Shown: positions 1 through 12,257, counted from the stretch's first letter. The stretch is 64,000 nt of DNA from Cyprinodon diabolis (GCA_030533445.1 CM060065.1:24400974-24464973), one strand, 5' to 3'. The notes: a model not told the origin generated them from the sequence alone. Made by a program: numbers and translations.

Positions 1-946
1 CATGCATTCATCCACATCTAAGGGACAGAGGCAAGGCTGTGTTAAAAAAACAACACTTTACAGTCTTTCAAGAGAAGATTTGTTTTCATCACAAACATTA
101 TGCACTATATAAATCCAGGTTTGGATGTTATAAACACTGCAGATGAGGCTAATGCATTTTAAATGACTCTGAGAGACTTCAAAACACCGCCCACACAAAC
201 ATGCATTCCTCAAAGATCAGATTAGATGAGGCAGGGCTCCCTGTCACAGAATGTGGATCTTACCCAGGCAGTTGTGTCCATCATTGGCCAGATTGAATCC
301 ATCATAACAAGTGCAGCGGTAGTTTCCTGGTATGTTGTTGCACTCATGCACACAACCACCATTGTACTCCAGATCACATTCATCAATATCTGAGGGGTAA
401 AAGTTACATAATACATGCTTACCAACAGGTTATAGGAGGAAGTCTATAGAAAAGTATAGAAAACTTACCATCACACTGTTTTCCATCTCCTTTAAAGCCT
501 CCTTTACATGTGCACTTATATGAGTCTTGGGAAGTCTGACAAATAGCATCAATGTGACAGCCATCACTCCCCTCTGCGCAGGGATCTGTTCAGTTTTACC
601 AAAACACGTGGAAAGAAAAGGAGTCAGTATGTCATTAAGAACAGCCTGGAGACTCTGTTATGTTTATGTTAGTAGCGGAAATGAGAATGAAAATATTTAA
701 CAGATAACCTCAAGGATTTCTCAAACAATACCAAAACTTTTCTCTTTTTTTATGGAGTATAACAGGGTTTTAAAGACGTGCGTAAAATGCAGAGTTCTCC
801 ATGGTTGGAGGAAACAAAAAAAAACCAAAACACATGCAAACACTCACTACAATCCCACCTCGAGTCTCTGGAAGCGCTATGCTTTGACGACTATTTAACA
901 AGAGAAAAAACAAACAGAAGTCCCTCGCAGCCCAAATAGCTCCCAT
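1..946 (-). CDS. scube2: SCUBE2, N-terminal part (signal peptide and first EGF-like domains), cut by the window edge
   Basis: SCUBE2 is a secreted or surface glycoprotein that helps release lipid-modified Hedgehog ligands. Coding exons read 946-859, 585-469, 389-264 and 17-1 (partial), all with AG/GT borders and phase-1 junctions. Exon 1 starts at an ATG in a good context (ACCATGG) and encodes [10 protein letters not shown], a hydrophobic LFFLLL core and ALPETR, a signal peptide. Exon 2 encodes a six-cysteine EGF-like domain beginning [16 protein letters not shown]. Exon 3 encodes a second beginning [17 protein letters not shown], and exon 4 begins DVDECM. One EGF domain per symmetrical exon, with these motifs, is the SCUBE family pattern. 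An upstream in-frame ATG at 1045 is less likely because it would bury the signal peptide. SCUBE2 rather than SCUBE1/3 is chosen from the neighbours dennd5a, tmem41b and ipo7. The rest of the gene, including the CUB domain, lies beyond the left edge. Confidence 0.9.
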
Positions 947-1100
947 GGTAAGATAGGTGGAAATTTTTAGAGATCTTCTCAAAAGGACGCGGGCGCAGTG
1001 AGGTCGCTGCGGAGCGTCCGTCTCATTTTCATTCTCGCCTGTCAATCCGCCTCACAGAGAGCCTGGGGAAGGAGAAAGGAGAGAGTGACTGGAAGTAGGA

Positions 1101-1122
1101 GGGAGAGAGAGAGAGAGAGAGA
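1101..1122. repeat. GA-rich simple repeat upstream of scube2
   Basis: A run of GA dinucleotides ending in an A tract, about 150 bases upstream of the scube2 start codon. It probably lies in or just upstream of the 5' UTR. GA tracts near promoters can bind GAGA-type factors, but nothing else here supports that role. Confidence 0.7.
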
Positions 1123-1248
1123 AAAAATAAAGGCGTGCGCGTGCGTGCACGCACTGGTTAAAAAAAAGGTGGGAGGGAAGGGGGCAGTGGCGTGGGGGTG
1201 CGTGATGAAGCCTTCAGAGGATGAATAAACCTCAGCCCTCTGAGGCTT

Positions 1249-1275
1249 ATATATATATATATATATATATATATA
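1249..1275. repeat. (TA)n microsatellite
   Basis: Perfect alternating TA, about 13 units, directly visible in the sequence. Confidence 0.95.
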
Positions 1276-1390
1276 ACTCTGTTTACATGTATGGTTCATA
1301 CAGCTATTCCATATTTTTGCACATTAATTATGTTTTTGATAAAAATTCTTTCGATAAAATGCCATCAGAATACTTATGATATTAAGTGTG

Positions 1391-1482
1391 TCTCAGTGTC
1401 CGCCACATTGGATCAGTACATTTGCTGCACATCTTTAGAAAGGTCCAAACAGACAGCAGCAAACCATTTGGAAAACAAACTG
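1391..1482 (+). repeat. 92-bp exact direct repeat, copy 1
   Basis: These 92 bases recur without a mismatch at 4844-4935. The block starts TCTCAGTGTCCGCC and ends GGAAAACAAACTG. The flanks differ. Here it runs on into GTGTTGCCAACTTAG and TTTTGTCGCTATATTTA, which resembles a dispersed fish repeat. It is probably a transposable-element fragment; the family is not recognised. Confidence 0.85.
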
Positions 1483-2003
1483 TGCAAAGAGCAGTGTTGC
1501 CAACTTAGAGCTTTTGTCGCTATATTTAAGGATTTTTCTGACACCTCCAGCGCTTTTATTTCAAAAAAGCACCAAATCTACCGGATTGGTAGGATGGATT
1601 GGTAACCCCGCCTCCTGCTCTCCTCTATCTTGTCTGCTGTTATGATTCATGCAGCTATTATTTCATCTAAATGAAAAATGGAGAACAGATAAACAGATCA
1701 TGGCTTGTCTACAGTGAATGACTGGGTTATTTACTTTTTGGAAACACAGGGAGGAGCAATCAGCTCCTTGGAAAAAATCTTTCATTCCTTTTGAGACAGC
1801 ATGAAAAGTCAGCGGAGTACAAAACTTAGAGAGGAAAACAGCTAGAAAAGGGATAAGAAGAGAGGGACAAAACGTATAACAAATAATGTATATCTATTCT
1901 GTTAAAATTTCTGTATCTGTATAATGTTTTATGTGTTGCCTTCCAAGTTCCGAGGGTCCCCTGCCTGACTTTGCCTAGGGTCCCAAAGTTTCTAAATCCG
2001 CCC

Positions 2004-2103
<100 letters not shown>

Positions 2104-2110
2104 TGTATAT

Positions 2111-2298
2111 GGGGAGTGGTGGTTAGTGCATAGAGCTTGGAGTCCTGAGGTTCTGCGTTCCCATTGAGAAAGATCCTTGACCCATGATTGCTCCCTTGGC
2201 ACCCCACGATGGCAGCCCACTGCTCCCCATGGGGATGGGTTTAATTCAGATGTAAATTTCTCCAATGCGAGTTCAATAAAGTTCAATTATTACTATTA
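2111..2298 (+). mobile_element. tRNA-derived SINE, plus orientation
   Basis: The left part carries a tRNA-like A box (GTGGTTAGTGCATAGAGC) and a degenerate B box (GGTTCTGCGTTCC), the pol III internal promoter of tRNA-derived SINEs. The right part has the GGCAGCCCACTGCTCCCCA body and a TTCAATAAAGTTCAAT tail typical of ray-finned fish SINEs and LINE-type 3' ends. No clear target duplication is visible because the left flank is a microsatellite. Confidence 0.75.
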
Positions 2299-2924
2299 TA
2301 ATGGTTATTTTTTCATTATTTGTGTCAAAGGAAATTGGGTGTTTGGAAATGAAGACCAATAAACGTACTCATGGTTTTGCAAAACTTTACTTTGACTTTG
2401 TTCTTGTTTTCCTTCCTTTCATGGGGCTAACACTCTTCTGTCAAATGATAACTGCTGTGGTTGCAAAGGTTAAAAAAATGAGAGTAGTGGAAATGACAGT
2501 GTTCACTAGCAACACATGTTCAATTTATGAAAAATGAATAAAATACTAATGTAGGCCTATATTCCATACACATGATATTTTACATTAATTACAGTCTTAG
2601 AAGGACTGAGAGTCTGAAACCTGGCACATACATACCTACATATATACAATTACAATATCTACAATCACACACTGGCATGTAATCATTCCCCTGCATTTTG
2701 AAGGTTTGTGCTGTTTAAACTGGTATTTAGTTTGGTGTGCTCCTGGCAGTTGAAGTGAAATTCAACCCATTGAGAACAATATTGCTTCTCAGGCCTTCAG
2801 ACAGAAGATTTTAGCAGATTTTTAGGTGGGACATAGTCTACAATATCAGTCTTATTGCAGATTTTCTGTTAAATCTGTCATAGACATCCATTGAGGGACA
2901 GTAGATTTGCGTGCAGCTCTCAGG

Positions 2925-3030
2925 GAGAATTCTCAAGCTAAAGGGTCTCACTCAGGGTGGCATCCTGTGGGATTCAAACAAGTGAACTAACAGACTTTCC
3001 AGCTCTAACCACTAAGCCACCACTCCCAAG
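2925..3030 (-). mobile_element. tRNA-derived SINE fragment, minus orientation
   Basis: Read on the minus strand it contains GTGGCTTAGTGGTTAGAGC (A-box region) and TTTGAATCCCACAGG (B box), as in a tRNA-like SINE head. The body beyond the head is not clear, so this is probably a truncated copy. Confidence 0.65.
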
Positions 3031-3377
3031 CGTAGGACATCTAAAGAAGCAACCCAATGTGCTCAGAGCTGGCCATTCAAGGAAGGTAAATTAAAGGAGT
3101 CTCAAAAACCTCAAATAACATCATTATACCTACAGCGAGCTCTTGCTACTGTTTATCTAAAGGCATATGCCAGCACAATCAGAAAGGGACTGGTTAAGTT
3201 TAGCTTTCATCTGAGGTGTTTTGCTCTTTAACCAAAAAAAAAGGTTAGACTAACTTTTTCCAAAGTGCATAGACAAGAATTTCTGCAAAGATTTCTTTTT
3301 TTTCTGTCAAAAACCAATTAATTTTAACACTTATTTGAACACTGATTGAATAAAAAATTTTAAGAAAAGAAATAAAA

Positions 3378-3690
3378 GTTAAACATGGAGGTAGAAGTGT
3401 CATGGTTTGGGGAATCTACAATTACTGTATGTGTCACAGGATGCTTGATGAAGTTTTAAAACAGTTACACATTTGAGCTAAAGTGAAAGTGTACCCTGTA
3501 GCATGACAATGACCCAAAATGATGAGTGAACCTATCTCGGGCTAGATGGGAAATAAGAAATTCAAAGTCCTGGGAAGAGTAAACACCCTGATCTTCATCT
3601 CATTGGAATGCTGCTTTAACCCTACAGGATGACCTGAACTATTCAGACAAAGGTGTCCAACCGCTTCTTCACCAAGTACACCAAAAAATG
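3378..3690 (+). pseudogene. Decayed Tc1/mariner transposase fragment
   Basis: Conceptual translation in shifting frames gives KHGGRSVMVWG, then HDNDPK, then a degraded segment in the position of the SPDLNPIE block of Tc1 transposases. Stops and frame changes break it, and no terminal repeats could be paired. It is an old relic, unlike the intact copy at 25366-26970. Confidence 0.6.
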
Positions 3691-4384
3691 TACTTGAGTA
3701 AAATGTTTTGTTTTTTTTGCAATCAAATAGTTTTCTTTTCCACAGAGAGAATAAAAAAGGCATCTTTATTGAAAAGAAACATAATTTTAATGTTGTGTCC
3801 CATTTTTAACACAATATGCTGCAAAAATTACTATACATATGAGAGACAATTGGGGAAACAATGCAGATTAGAGAGTTTTACACGATATTTAGTACAGTTG
3901 GACTGCTTCTGTGCTTAGAGGAGACACGCCACATGGATGAATGCATGACATAACAGCTTCGCTTAATGTCCCATTCCCCTGCTAAAGCAGAGAGGAAATC
4001 AGAAACATCTAATCTGGAGGGAGAAAAAGGATGTTTGGTAGGCGGTACAAACAACTCTTTTTAGATTGTTTTTTATTTTATTTTTGGAAATCAATGTATC
4101 TTAATCTGAAGGAAGATGAAAGAGATAAAAATTAAATAGATTCAGTGAGAAGATGGGATTTTCGTCTGATGGTGCTTTGATTAGGTCAAAAATCACTGCA
4201 GCCATCTACAAAGAAATGTTACAGCCTTTATGCCTGTCTACATTCTCAGTTATCTGGGTCATGGCAACCATGGCAGCCTTCCAATTGCTTGTGGTTATAG
4301 CCTTTAGCTTGTTTTTTTTCTGCATCTTAATGGAGATTTCCCTTTTCAGCAAAACTTAAAATCAGCTCACATAAAAGTACCAGT

Positions 4385-4426
4385 ACCTGCTTTAACGACC
4401 ATAGTACAATTGTCATTAAAGCAGGT
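4385..4426. repeat. Short perfect-type hairpin
   Basis: ACCTGCTTTAACGAC at 4385-4399 is complementary to GTCATTAAAGCAGGT at 4412-4426, with one C/T difference that pairs as G-U in RNA. The loop is 12 bases. Pairing does not continue into the flanks, so it is short for a microRNA precursor and may be a decayed element terminus. Confidence 0.6.
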
Positions 4427-4708
4427 TCTAAGTATAGACTACATGTTTAAGCATGTATTTTACTTTTTTGAATTAGATTTAAAAAAAAAAAAGATTACAG
4501 TGAGTTTAATTGAACAAGATGGTTTATAGGTCTTTCATTTCTATAACTGTTCAGTAATTTTGTTTCTGTGGGCCAACAGACTTGGATTGCTGTATTTTTA
4601 TGAGTGTTGCTTTTGGAGAAATGGACTAAATGACCGTCTAGTTCCTGGGATCGGCATGACTACATAAAACCCCTTCTAAAAGGTGAACACGGCTATTAGT
4701 AGACAAAG

Positions 4709-4726
4709 TGCGCCCCCTGTAGGCAT
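4709..4726 (-). promoter_or_regulatory. CTCF-like motif
   Basis: On the minus strand it reads TGCCTACAGGGGGCGCAC, close to the vertebrate CTCF core (CCANNAGGGGGCGC). It lies between scube2 and the sinhcaf-like gene. Motif match only. Confidence 0.4.
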
Positions 4727-4843
4727 TGAGGGTCAAAACATGTGGACAATCAGGTGATTTAAGTCTAAACTTATGACTTTATTATGGCGCATCATACTTT
4801 ATGATAGTAGCAAAAATACAAAATAGGCTGAAAATGAATATTT

Positions 4844-4935
4844 TCTCAGTGTCCGCCACATTGGATCAGTACATTTGCTGCACATCTTTAGAAAGGTCCA
4901 AACAGACAGCAGCAAACCATTTGGAAAACAAACTG
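4844..4935 (+). repeat. 92-bp exact direct repeat, copy 2
   Basis: Identical to 1391-1482. The sequence after it diverges at once (ATCTCTATTTTTCTC). The two copies lie 3.4 kb apart in the same orientation. Confidence 0.85.
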
Positions 4936-6847
4936 ATCTCTATTTTTCTCTATTGTCGCAGGTATGCCTACAATATGTAAGTACAAAGAAACACCACAAG
5001 AAGAGACTTTTTCATTTTTATTATACAGATCTACTTTATGGTACAGTATACGAAAAGCATATAAAAACATACATTGCATGTTCAAAGGAAGTGCAGAAAA
5101 TGAGAAACAGACCCCCCCTCCCCCCCCCGAAAGGCTCAACACCAGTTTGCTCAAAGTTTCAGTAAAAAAAAAAAAAAAAAACGGTTGTATAATAAATAAA
5201 TATAAATTACATACGAATTATGTTGAAAAAGGTCAGGTCATTAAATAAGGCACATCTTACACCCCAAAATGTACCTTGCAAAAACACAGCAACTTCCTAA
5301 AGATAATAAAAAAACAGCTTATTTTCCAGCTTACAAAAGGAAGCAGCTTACCCCCTTTTTAATATTTTTTTCAGCATTTTACTACCCTGCTGCAGAATAC
5401 AGTTTATATATTTCAAGCAACCTTACAGAGCAGTGCCTGTCAATTATTTCAATTTCAGTTTGGTTACAAAAATGTAAAGCAAAAAAAAATGCAACCTTTG
5501 TCATCGTAGCACTGAAACAGTATACACCATGGCAATAAATGTGCAATACAAGCAATATATTTAACATGGCATATATACATTGAGACATTGACTGGTGATG
5601 ATGTAACATTATTGCTAAAAACAATAGAGCCAATTTGGTTATAAAAAAAGAGGATCCATCACGCTAGACGGTGACAGACACCTCCAGAGCAATTCTCACA
5701 TTCAAAATGTCTGCATAGTTTGAACTTTAGACAATTGCTTCTTTTGATGAACATGCTCCTCTTAGAGCATTAAAAGTTGTAGAAGAACCGCAGGTGTCAA
5801 GCATGTTCACTGATTCTGCAGGCAAGTTTCTCTTTTATTCCTGCAGTTCACACCTAACCTCTGCACAGAACACAAGCTTTAAAAAAAAAAAAAAAATGCA
5901 ACCCTCTCGTGAAACATACCTGAGAAAATAAGTGATCAAACTGGCTGTTTGGTGTAAAAAAAAACACATGCTTTCAGCACCTTTTAGATGTAGTGGTTTG
6001 CCATTTCATTCATTTTTTTTTTTTTGGAAAAAAACCCGTGAGCCAAAACATTGTATTTACAAAATCCTTTTTTTTTTTTTTTTTATTTGCTTACAACATG
6101 CAACGTAATTTCATTGGAGGCTGTACAAAAGAAATAAATAAAACCGTCAATCCAACAAGCAGAGGGACATACTGCATGTATGATCTACTGTGCAGAAACT
6201 GCTGAACAAAACGGAGTGTTTCATACCGGTGGCTAAAGCTGTTCATGTCCAAGCCGTCTAATCTGTAGGCCTACACCTTTAAAAAACAGAACAGCACATT
6301 TACATATAACGGACTTGCTAATGGTCCGTGTGTGTTATCAAAAAGAATATGCAAACTAAGAAAAATATTTACCCTAGAGAGCTAATGAAAGACAAAAACA
6401 TTTATGCACAAATGTTGAAGGATCTCTTCAACACACAAGAAGCTGGTGTATTGGAAATAGCTGGTGTCTTTCATACCATTAATTACAGTATAACAAGTTG
6501 TAAAAAAAAAATAAAGCAGTCCTGATGTAAAAAAAACAACAAAAAACAAAACATTATTTACAAATCTGGATCACTCAATACAAAAATAAGAAATTTGGAA
6601 ACAAAAATTTAATCCAACAAAATTTCATCCTTACCCTATAAATAACACTAATGCCCAAAAGTTGTTTTTTCTGTCGAAAAAGAGCTCAACTATATACAAA
6701 AGTAAAAAAAAACATACAAAATGAATATAGCAAAGGAGGACATTAACTGATCTAAGGGGGAATGAAAATGAGGTCTGCCACTGGAGACAAATCCAGGGGG
6801 ATGCCATGGATAGCCCCATAAATGAGAGGGAGGTCTGACTAAACAAT
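4936..6847 (-). other. Probable long 3' UTR of the sinhcaf-like gene
   Basis: AT-rich, no recognisable coding, with many homopolymer A/T tracts and a C8 run near 5123. It lies directly downstream of the minus-strand stop codon at 6848. Candidate minus-strand AATAAA signals (TTTATT on plus) occur at about 6082 and near 5015. The real 3' end cannot be fixed from sequence. Confidence 0.4.
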
Positions 6848-7060
6848 TCACCAAGTTTCTTTCAAATCCTCTGGGAGCTGCGGCTGGAGTGTGGGCACCT
6901 GTGACGGTGTCTTCGGTTTTTTTGAGCTGCAGCAAGGCTTGAAAAGTCGGGGATCAATAATCACTTCTCCAAACCGACCTTTGTAGATAATTCCACAGCA
7001 CACCTTTTGTCTTAATGAAGGAAGATAAAAGATTTGTTTGCTTTTATTTTGACTATTCAG

Positions 7061-7127
<67 letters not shown>

Positions 7128-8866
7128 TAAAAAGGGTTGTAAGAAGTCTTACCTCTTCCAGTAGGAACGATCCAGGAAGGAAAAGATTGAAGGAGATGAA
7201 CGTCTTTGTTTGGATTCGATGTCTGAACCATCATCTGACTGGTTGCTGTGACTGGGAGACTGGGCAGGAGACATGCTGGAGGTCGTGCTGTGAGCATCTG
7301 AGTCTGCTTAAAAATGTAAAACACACACACAAAAAAAACATTTTTAATGAACAACTAGAGAAATAACATTTATTTTGGGGAAGAAAAAAAAAAAAAATTA
7401 ATAACTATTATGATTAGACCCGTCACTTTGCGACCTTTTCATTTTATAATTATGTATTTTAAAAAATAACATTTATACATTTGTCCTACTATCCTAACAG
7501 AGGATTTCAAATGAATTCCATTAATTTCTTTAGCACTAACCCAAACCATTAACAACACATATTTGAGCCTAAACCAAACCTAAATCCACACCTTAGTCTA
7601 GTCCTATCTACACAAAAAGAGAACTTTGCATTGGGACCACTGGTCCCCATGTACTTGTCTCGACAAGGTAACAAGTATATAGCGACTGAATTGGAAACAC
7701 CAAAAACTAGATATATTTCATGAGATATCAATATTAGCCACTAGATGCTGCTAGAGATTAATCTTAAAGTCTGAGGAGATCCAAATTAAACCTCAAAATG
7801 CACTGATTTGGCAAATTGTTTTATCAGGAAATGTACATAGCTTTTAAAACAATTCTACAGAACTCTAAAATTACCATTTCTGATTTTTTTTCATGAATGT
7901 AAAAAATGTTTAACAGGTAGCATATCCTGCAAAGCATAGACGCAAATATTGGAGAATTATCAAAAGGAGCATCAGAGCTATAAGGAAACAATTAAACAAT
8001 AATTTTGAACACATATTCTTCCCAAAATGCAAATAAAAGTCCAGGATTTTCTCTCTTTTTCATAAAAAATATTATTGTAGAATAATAATTTTTCCTAAAA
8101 TCATACACTGGTATGCATTATAAACGGTAGCCATCTTTTTATCTTTTGCTTTCTAGTCCAATGTAAATTGGCTTTGGAGGGTGGGCACTGGATTCTGCCA
8201 ATACACCCCTTTTTAGACTGTTTAGGTTATATGGACATATACTGTCCTAATTATATACCTGTATGTCTGAAATAAATAAATAAATCTTCAAATGGTAGTA
8301 TCCATGTTTTAACCACTCACTTTGTCTCTTAAACTTATGAAGCTTCTTCAGCTTGCTCTTTTTCTTTCCATCACTGTTTTTTATCTTCTTGGGCTTTGTC
8401 ACCTTAAAACCCGGACCAGCTCTGGCATCCACCACCTGAAGAAAAGCAATTTAATCCAGCGACAAAACTTAAACTCATGCCTGAAAACACAGCGGCGCAG
8501 CGTTACCACACCATGGGCTAAGCAGAAGACATTTCACTTACATGATTCCAGTTCTTCTTGGAGCCATGAGGCAGCTTCTTCCATCTCTTCACCAGCAGCA
8601 CACATGCATTGCAAATGTCTCCAACACGATCTTCAGACAGCCTTAAATCGACACACAAAGTCAGATAATGGTCTGTGAACTGTAGGAAATGATCATAGAG
8701 CTATAATTCCATCATATAAAATGAATAAAAGGTTTTACCCAAAGCACATCTTGAAGGTCTCCTCATATCTGCTGCTGTCCGTGAAGCGTGAGCTGGAGGA
8801 CTTGGTTTTACAAATGCAACAGCCTTCATTACTGCGGTAGATCTTTGACTTATGAAAGCCAAACAT
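6848..8866 (-). CDS. sinhcafl: SINHCAF/FAM60A-like subunit of the SIN3-HDAC complex
   Basis: Complete gene of 218 residues; human SINHCAF has 221. Coding exons on the minus strand are 8866-8739, 8641-8542, 8435-8321, 7303-7153 and 7010-6848. All have GT/AG borders and matching phases. Protein landmarks in order: MFGFHKSKIYRS; the cysteine-rich CCIC, MCFG and CNACVLLVKRWKKLP segment, a GATA-like zinc-binding fold; NWNHVVDARAGP; a basic Lys-rich stretch; SDAHSTTSSMSPAQSP; FSFLDRSYWKR; and a C-terminal CCGIIYKGRFGEV block. The family bridges SIN3A/HDAC1 repression complexes in the nucleus and influences TGF-beta and stem-cell programmes. Human SINHCAF lies beside DENND5B on 12p11; this copy lies beside dennd5a, so I call it the second paralogue kept by teleosts. 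Family identity is certain; the exact paralogue name rests on synteny. Confidence 0.9.
7063..7123. repeat. (TA)n microsatellite inside the last intron of the sinhcaf-like gene
   Basis: About 30 TA units fill more than 40 percent of a 142-base intron (7011-7152) and begin about 30 bases from its donor site. Confidence 0.95.
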
Positions 8867-10140
8867 CCTGATTCTGTATGTGGGCGCGTGCCAATGAAAG
8901 AAAACACCTGGAAGGTAAAAAGAAGAGGCGTGTGATCGCTGCAGCGCTCGCAGTTTTAAAGTCAGTTCAGATGTCTGCAGACAGTTGCTATTGGGAAGGG
9001 GGCGGTCCGTAGACACACAAACTGCAAACACTTCTCAGCCATTCATGAATCTTTAGAGCACACATTACATTTCTTTAAGTGAGCTTTTAAAGGTTAAAAA
9101 GCTCAAAAATATCTAAAGAAACAACACTTTTTTTTTAAAGAATTTAAAAAATGCCACTTTAATTTTACTTCACCGCCGAATTTACGGTCAAACTAAACCA
9201 AAACACAAAACAATGGCAGTAATACGCAGTTATAAGATCAGTTTACGCTATAAAAATATGAACTTTATATCGGGTTAATAAAACTCACGTGTCTCAACAA
9301 GGATCGTAACTTAAAAAGTAGTCAGCGGGATCCTACTGGAGCGCGATTACAGTAGTTATTAAAAAGAGCGTTAATTTTCGACCCAAATGTGCACAAAAAC
9401 AAAAGAAGCGGCTAAATTCCCACGTTTAGAGACAGTGGATGTATCTGCAGCGAGACGTCGTTAAGCGGTAGATCTATATGCAGCGGCTGCCCTAAACAAA
9501 AAGCGGGCAGCTGCACTTTCTGAAATCAAAGACAAAAAGCTACCGCGATATTAAATAACCTAAACAACGGCTACGATTTGGACGCGCTTCGTGTGCGCGC
9601 TTTACTCTTTATTAAGAATCGCAAAGTTAAGGTGGACATCCTCTTCCCCTTTAAATTCAAACTTTTCGCCTGCGAGTGCGCCAAATATGGCTCATTGTTG
9701 TTAGCTGTTAGCATAACTGCTAGCCGTCGAGGCCACGCTCTCGTTCACTTCCACGTTATCCCATTGTCGACAGGAGTCTTTCCACATTTAACGCCACAAA
9801 CACGCCGGACACACACGTCAGGTTACCTGAACCATACAACGTCACCACACGGTCAGAGTATAACAAAATTGTAAAAGTCAAACTATTGTAAACCGTGTAA
9901 AAAGAAAATAAGAGTGTACTTACTGAACAAAAACTTTGAATCTTCGCCGTCCTCTTTTCACTCACTGCGCATGCTCTTACTACTGCTGCATACAGCTGGT
10001 CATTAGAATGTGCTTTGCATAAAAAGCTGGAATGAAAGGGTGAGCGGATACAGACCATATTAGGAGTGTAACCGTTGGGTTTGAACCTAGTCTCGACCAA
10101 TCACCGCCGCCCCGTCTCACTCTCAAGATAACATGAATGA
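8867..10140 (-). promoter_or_regulatory. 5' UTR exons and promoter of the sinhcaf-like gene
   Basis: The start-codon exon extends to an acceptor (CTTCCAG on the minus strand) at 8907. A matching donor, TTCA|GTAAGTAC, ends a non-coding first exon at 9924. Just upstream lie an NRF-1-like TGCGCATGC at 9966-9974, a CCAAT box at 10096-10100 and, on the minus strand at 10138-10154, ACTACGCCTCCCATCAT, which resembles the ZNF143/SBS motif. The stretch 9400-10150 is CpG-richer than its surroundings. Transcription start is inferred, not shown. Confidence 0.55.
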
Positions 10141-10182
10141 TGGGAGGCGTAGTGAATAAGTGGAAAAATACGCGGGCATCTG

Positions 10183-10325
10183 ATTGGAGGAGGACCCCGT
10201 TCTGAACTCAAAGTCCCATAATCCCCCTGGTCCAAGCGTTCAAAGAAAAACAGCAGTCCGACATGGCGCGAACGACTTTGTTTACCTTTTCACAGCTGAG
10301 GAAGCACATTAACCGGATAGTATAA
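10183..10325 (+). promoter_or_regulatory. Possible divergent promoter and short 5' exon on the plus strand
   Basis: A minus-strand CCAAT (10183-10187), a second ZNF143-like stretch (AAAGTCCCATAATCCCCC) and an ATG at 10263 in good context (GACATGG) open a 20-codon frame, MARTTLFTFSQLRKHINRIV, before a stop. No following exon is recognised. It may be a divergent non-coding transcript or the first exon of a gene I cannot trace. Confidence 0.3.
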
Positions 10326-12257
10326 CTGCTCATAAACGCCTCTAAGGTTAAATTGCTACAAGTGATGTCACATTCAAAGATACAGGTGCTAATTAACTAT
10401 TGTTAGACACTTATTTAGCAGTATTTTGGTCGCTTAAGTTAAATTACGGCAAATAGCTGGATTCAAACAGCCCCAAAATTCAACAAAGCAGCCTCATATT
10501 TGATGTTTTAATCATTTAGGACCCGTAAAACCAATTATTAGAAAGCGTAATTACACATTTCAAATTATAATACCCTTACAAATGAATAAAGTAGATATGT
10601 TGGCTCATTTTTAAAACAGCTGTATGTCAAAAAATAGTTGTGCATAAAAACATTTTTTTTTCTCCCCAGAGCCACAGTGACTATTCTGCTTCTTTCTTTT
10701 CATTCATTGGAGATAAAAAGATTTCCAGTATATAACTACTTGAGCACAAACTGCATATCAAGCATATTTCTCTCAGACCAAAACTTATAAATAATTTTAA
10801 TAAGAAATAAGCTCTTCCCTTTTGTAACTTACAATGAACAAAATTAGTTGTTTTTGAGGAAACTTTGCAGGCAGCTACAGAATCACCAATTAAGTAATTA
10901 AAACACAAAGGGCAACCGCAGATTCGCCAAACATAAAGTACTTTCTTAAAGAAAACAATTCCAGAAAAATACTTTACAGATGCTTTATTCTTAATATTTT
11001 TTTTACACTGTACATGGTTGCTCACTTAGTAAACACTACACAAGTATGTTGATAAATGTACAACTGTATTGGAAAAGAAAAATATATATCTCCCAAGATG
11101 CTCATATGGGTCGTACACAGATGAGTACAACACAGTCATACCAGAAGCCATTGGCACACAAAAAGAAGTTGGTCAAATCTCTTTTTCTGCAAGTTAAAAG
11201 TGAATCTCTATGTGGATGGGGAGAGAACAGTAAAATCGCAGTCTTTCTCTTGTGGGTATTGCATAGCCAGAAACCATGGTGACAAAAATAAAATAAAAAT
11301 TAGGATCAAGGGTGTGGAAATAAAAACAGTCCTTTGAGCTCCTCACACAATTATCAGGAGGTCAGAAGTCAGCACTGGAACGACTCCTTTAATCAGATTG
11401 TAGTTAGAAGAACAGAGTACATGTAGTGTAAGGGCTGCAATGATGGTAATATGAAAGGGCTGCTGGGAGGTATATACACTGAAGGCTGAAGTTGTGAACC
11501 ACTTTGCAAAAATAACAGTGTCAAGCATCTCTTAGAGCACAAGACTAGGTTTGATCTTCCCGAATCCAGTTGATCATACCGTTTGTGACTGGGCACAGGC
11601 TAGAGCCGGATAGTCTCATCATGCTAGGATGACCTTTTCTTCAGGTGAAGGCGTTCCATGTAGAAATTTGCATACATACATGTATGTTTGCCTGGGAAAG
11701 ACTCAAACTTAAATTCCCTTATGTCTCCATGAGTCACCCTGCCATACGCATACTTATAAAGCATACTTCTACACCGTTTGCTTTAAACTCTGCATTATGA
11801 CATTTAAAAATCAGATTTGACAACAGAGCAAGCAACGTCACTGATTTAACAAAATAATACTGTTTTATCTCAAAATATATTAACAGTTTTAATCCTAGCT
11901 TTCCCTTAAATATAACTGCTGTCATCGAGTCACGGCAACAATGAAAATATTGAGCTTTCAGTAAAACATTAGAGCACAAGGTCAACCCTCATTGTGAAAA
12001 CCATGGTCCATAATAGAAAACATAATTCTTTAACATCTAATGGCATCGTTATCACCATCCAGGATAAAAATAACAAATCTTGAAAGGCTCATTGCACTTA
12101 ACATATGGCAAATGTGAAAGTAGCTTCATTAAGCCAGAAAGTGTTCTTTGTTCAAGTCTGCTCCTGCATAAAAAATGTTCATTTATTCCTTTTTCTTCTT
12201 AGTGGTCCTCAGTGATATTCCTTTTTGGGTACAACTGATGAAGAGAGTGGTTTCGTT
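10326..12257 (-). other. Probable 3' UTR of dennd5a and short intergenic gap
   Basis: No coding recognised. The region follows the dennd5a stop codon. A minus-strand AATAAA candidate at 10984-10989 would give a 3' UTR of about 1.3 kb. Another lies at about 12182, only 75 bases past the stop. Confidence 0.4.

Noticed and set aside
770..1045. Extended scube2 start at 1045
   Set aside because: It would place 33 hydrophilic residues before the signal peptide; the ATG at 946 has the better context and family-like length.
2111..2180. Possible tRNA gene
   Set aside because: The A and B boxes are present, but the cloverleaf is incomplete and the sequence continues into a SINE body with an AATAAA-type tail.
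4385..4426. microRNA precursor
   Set aside because: The stem is only about 15 pairs and does not extend into the flanks, too short for Drosha/Dicer processing.
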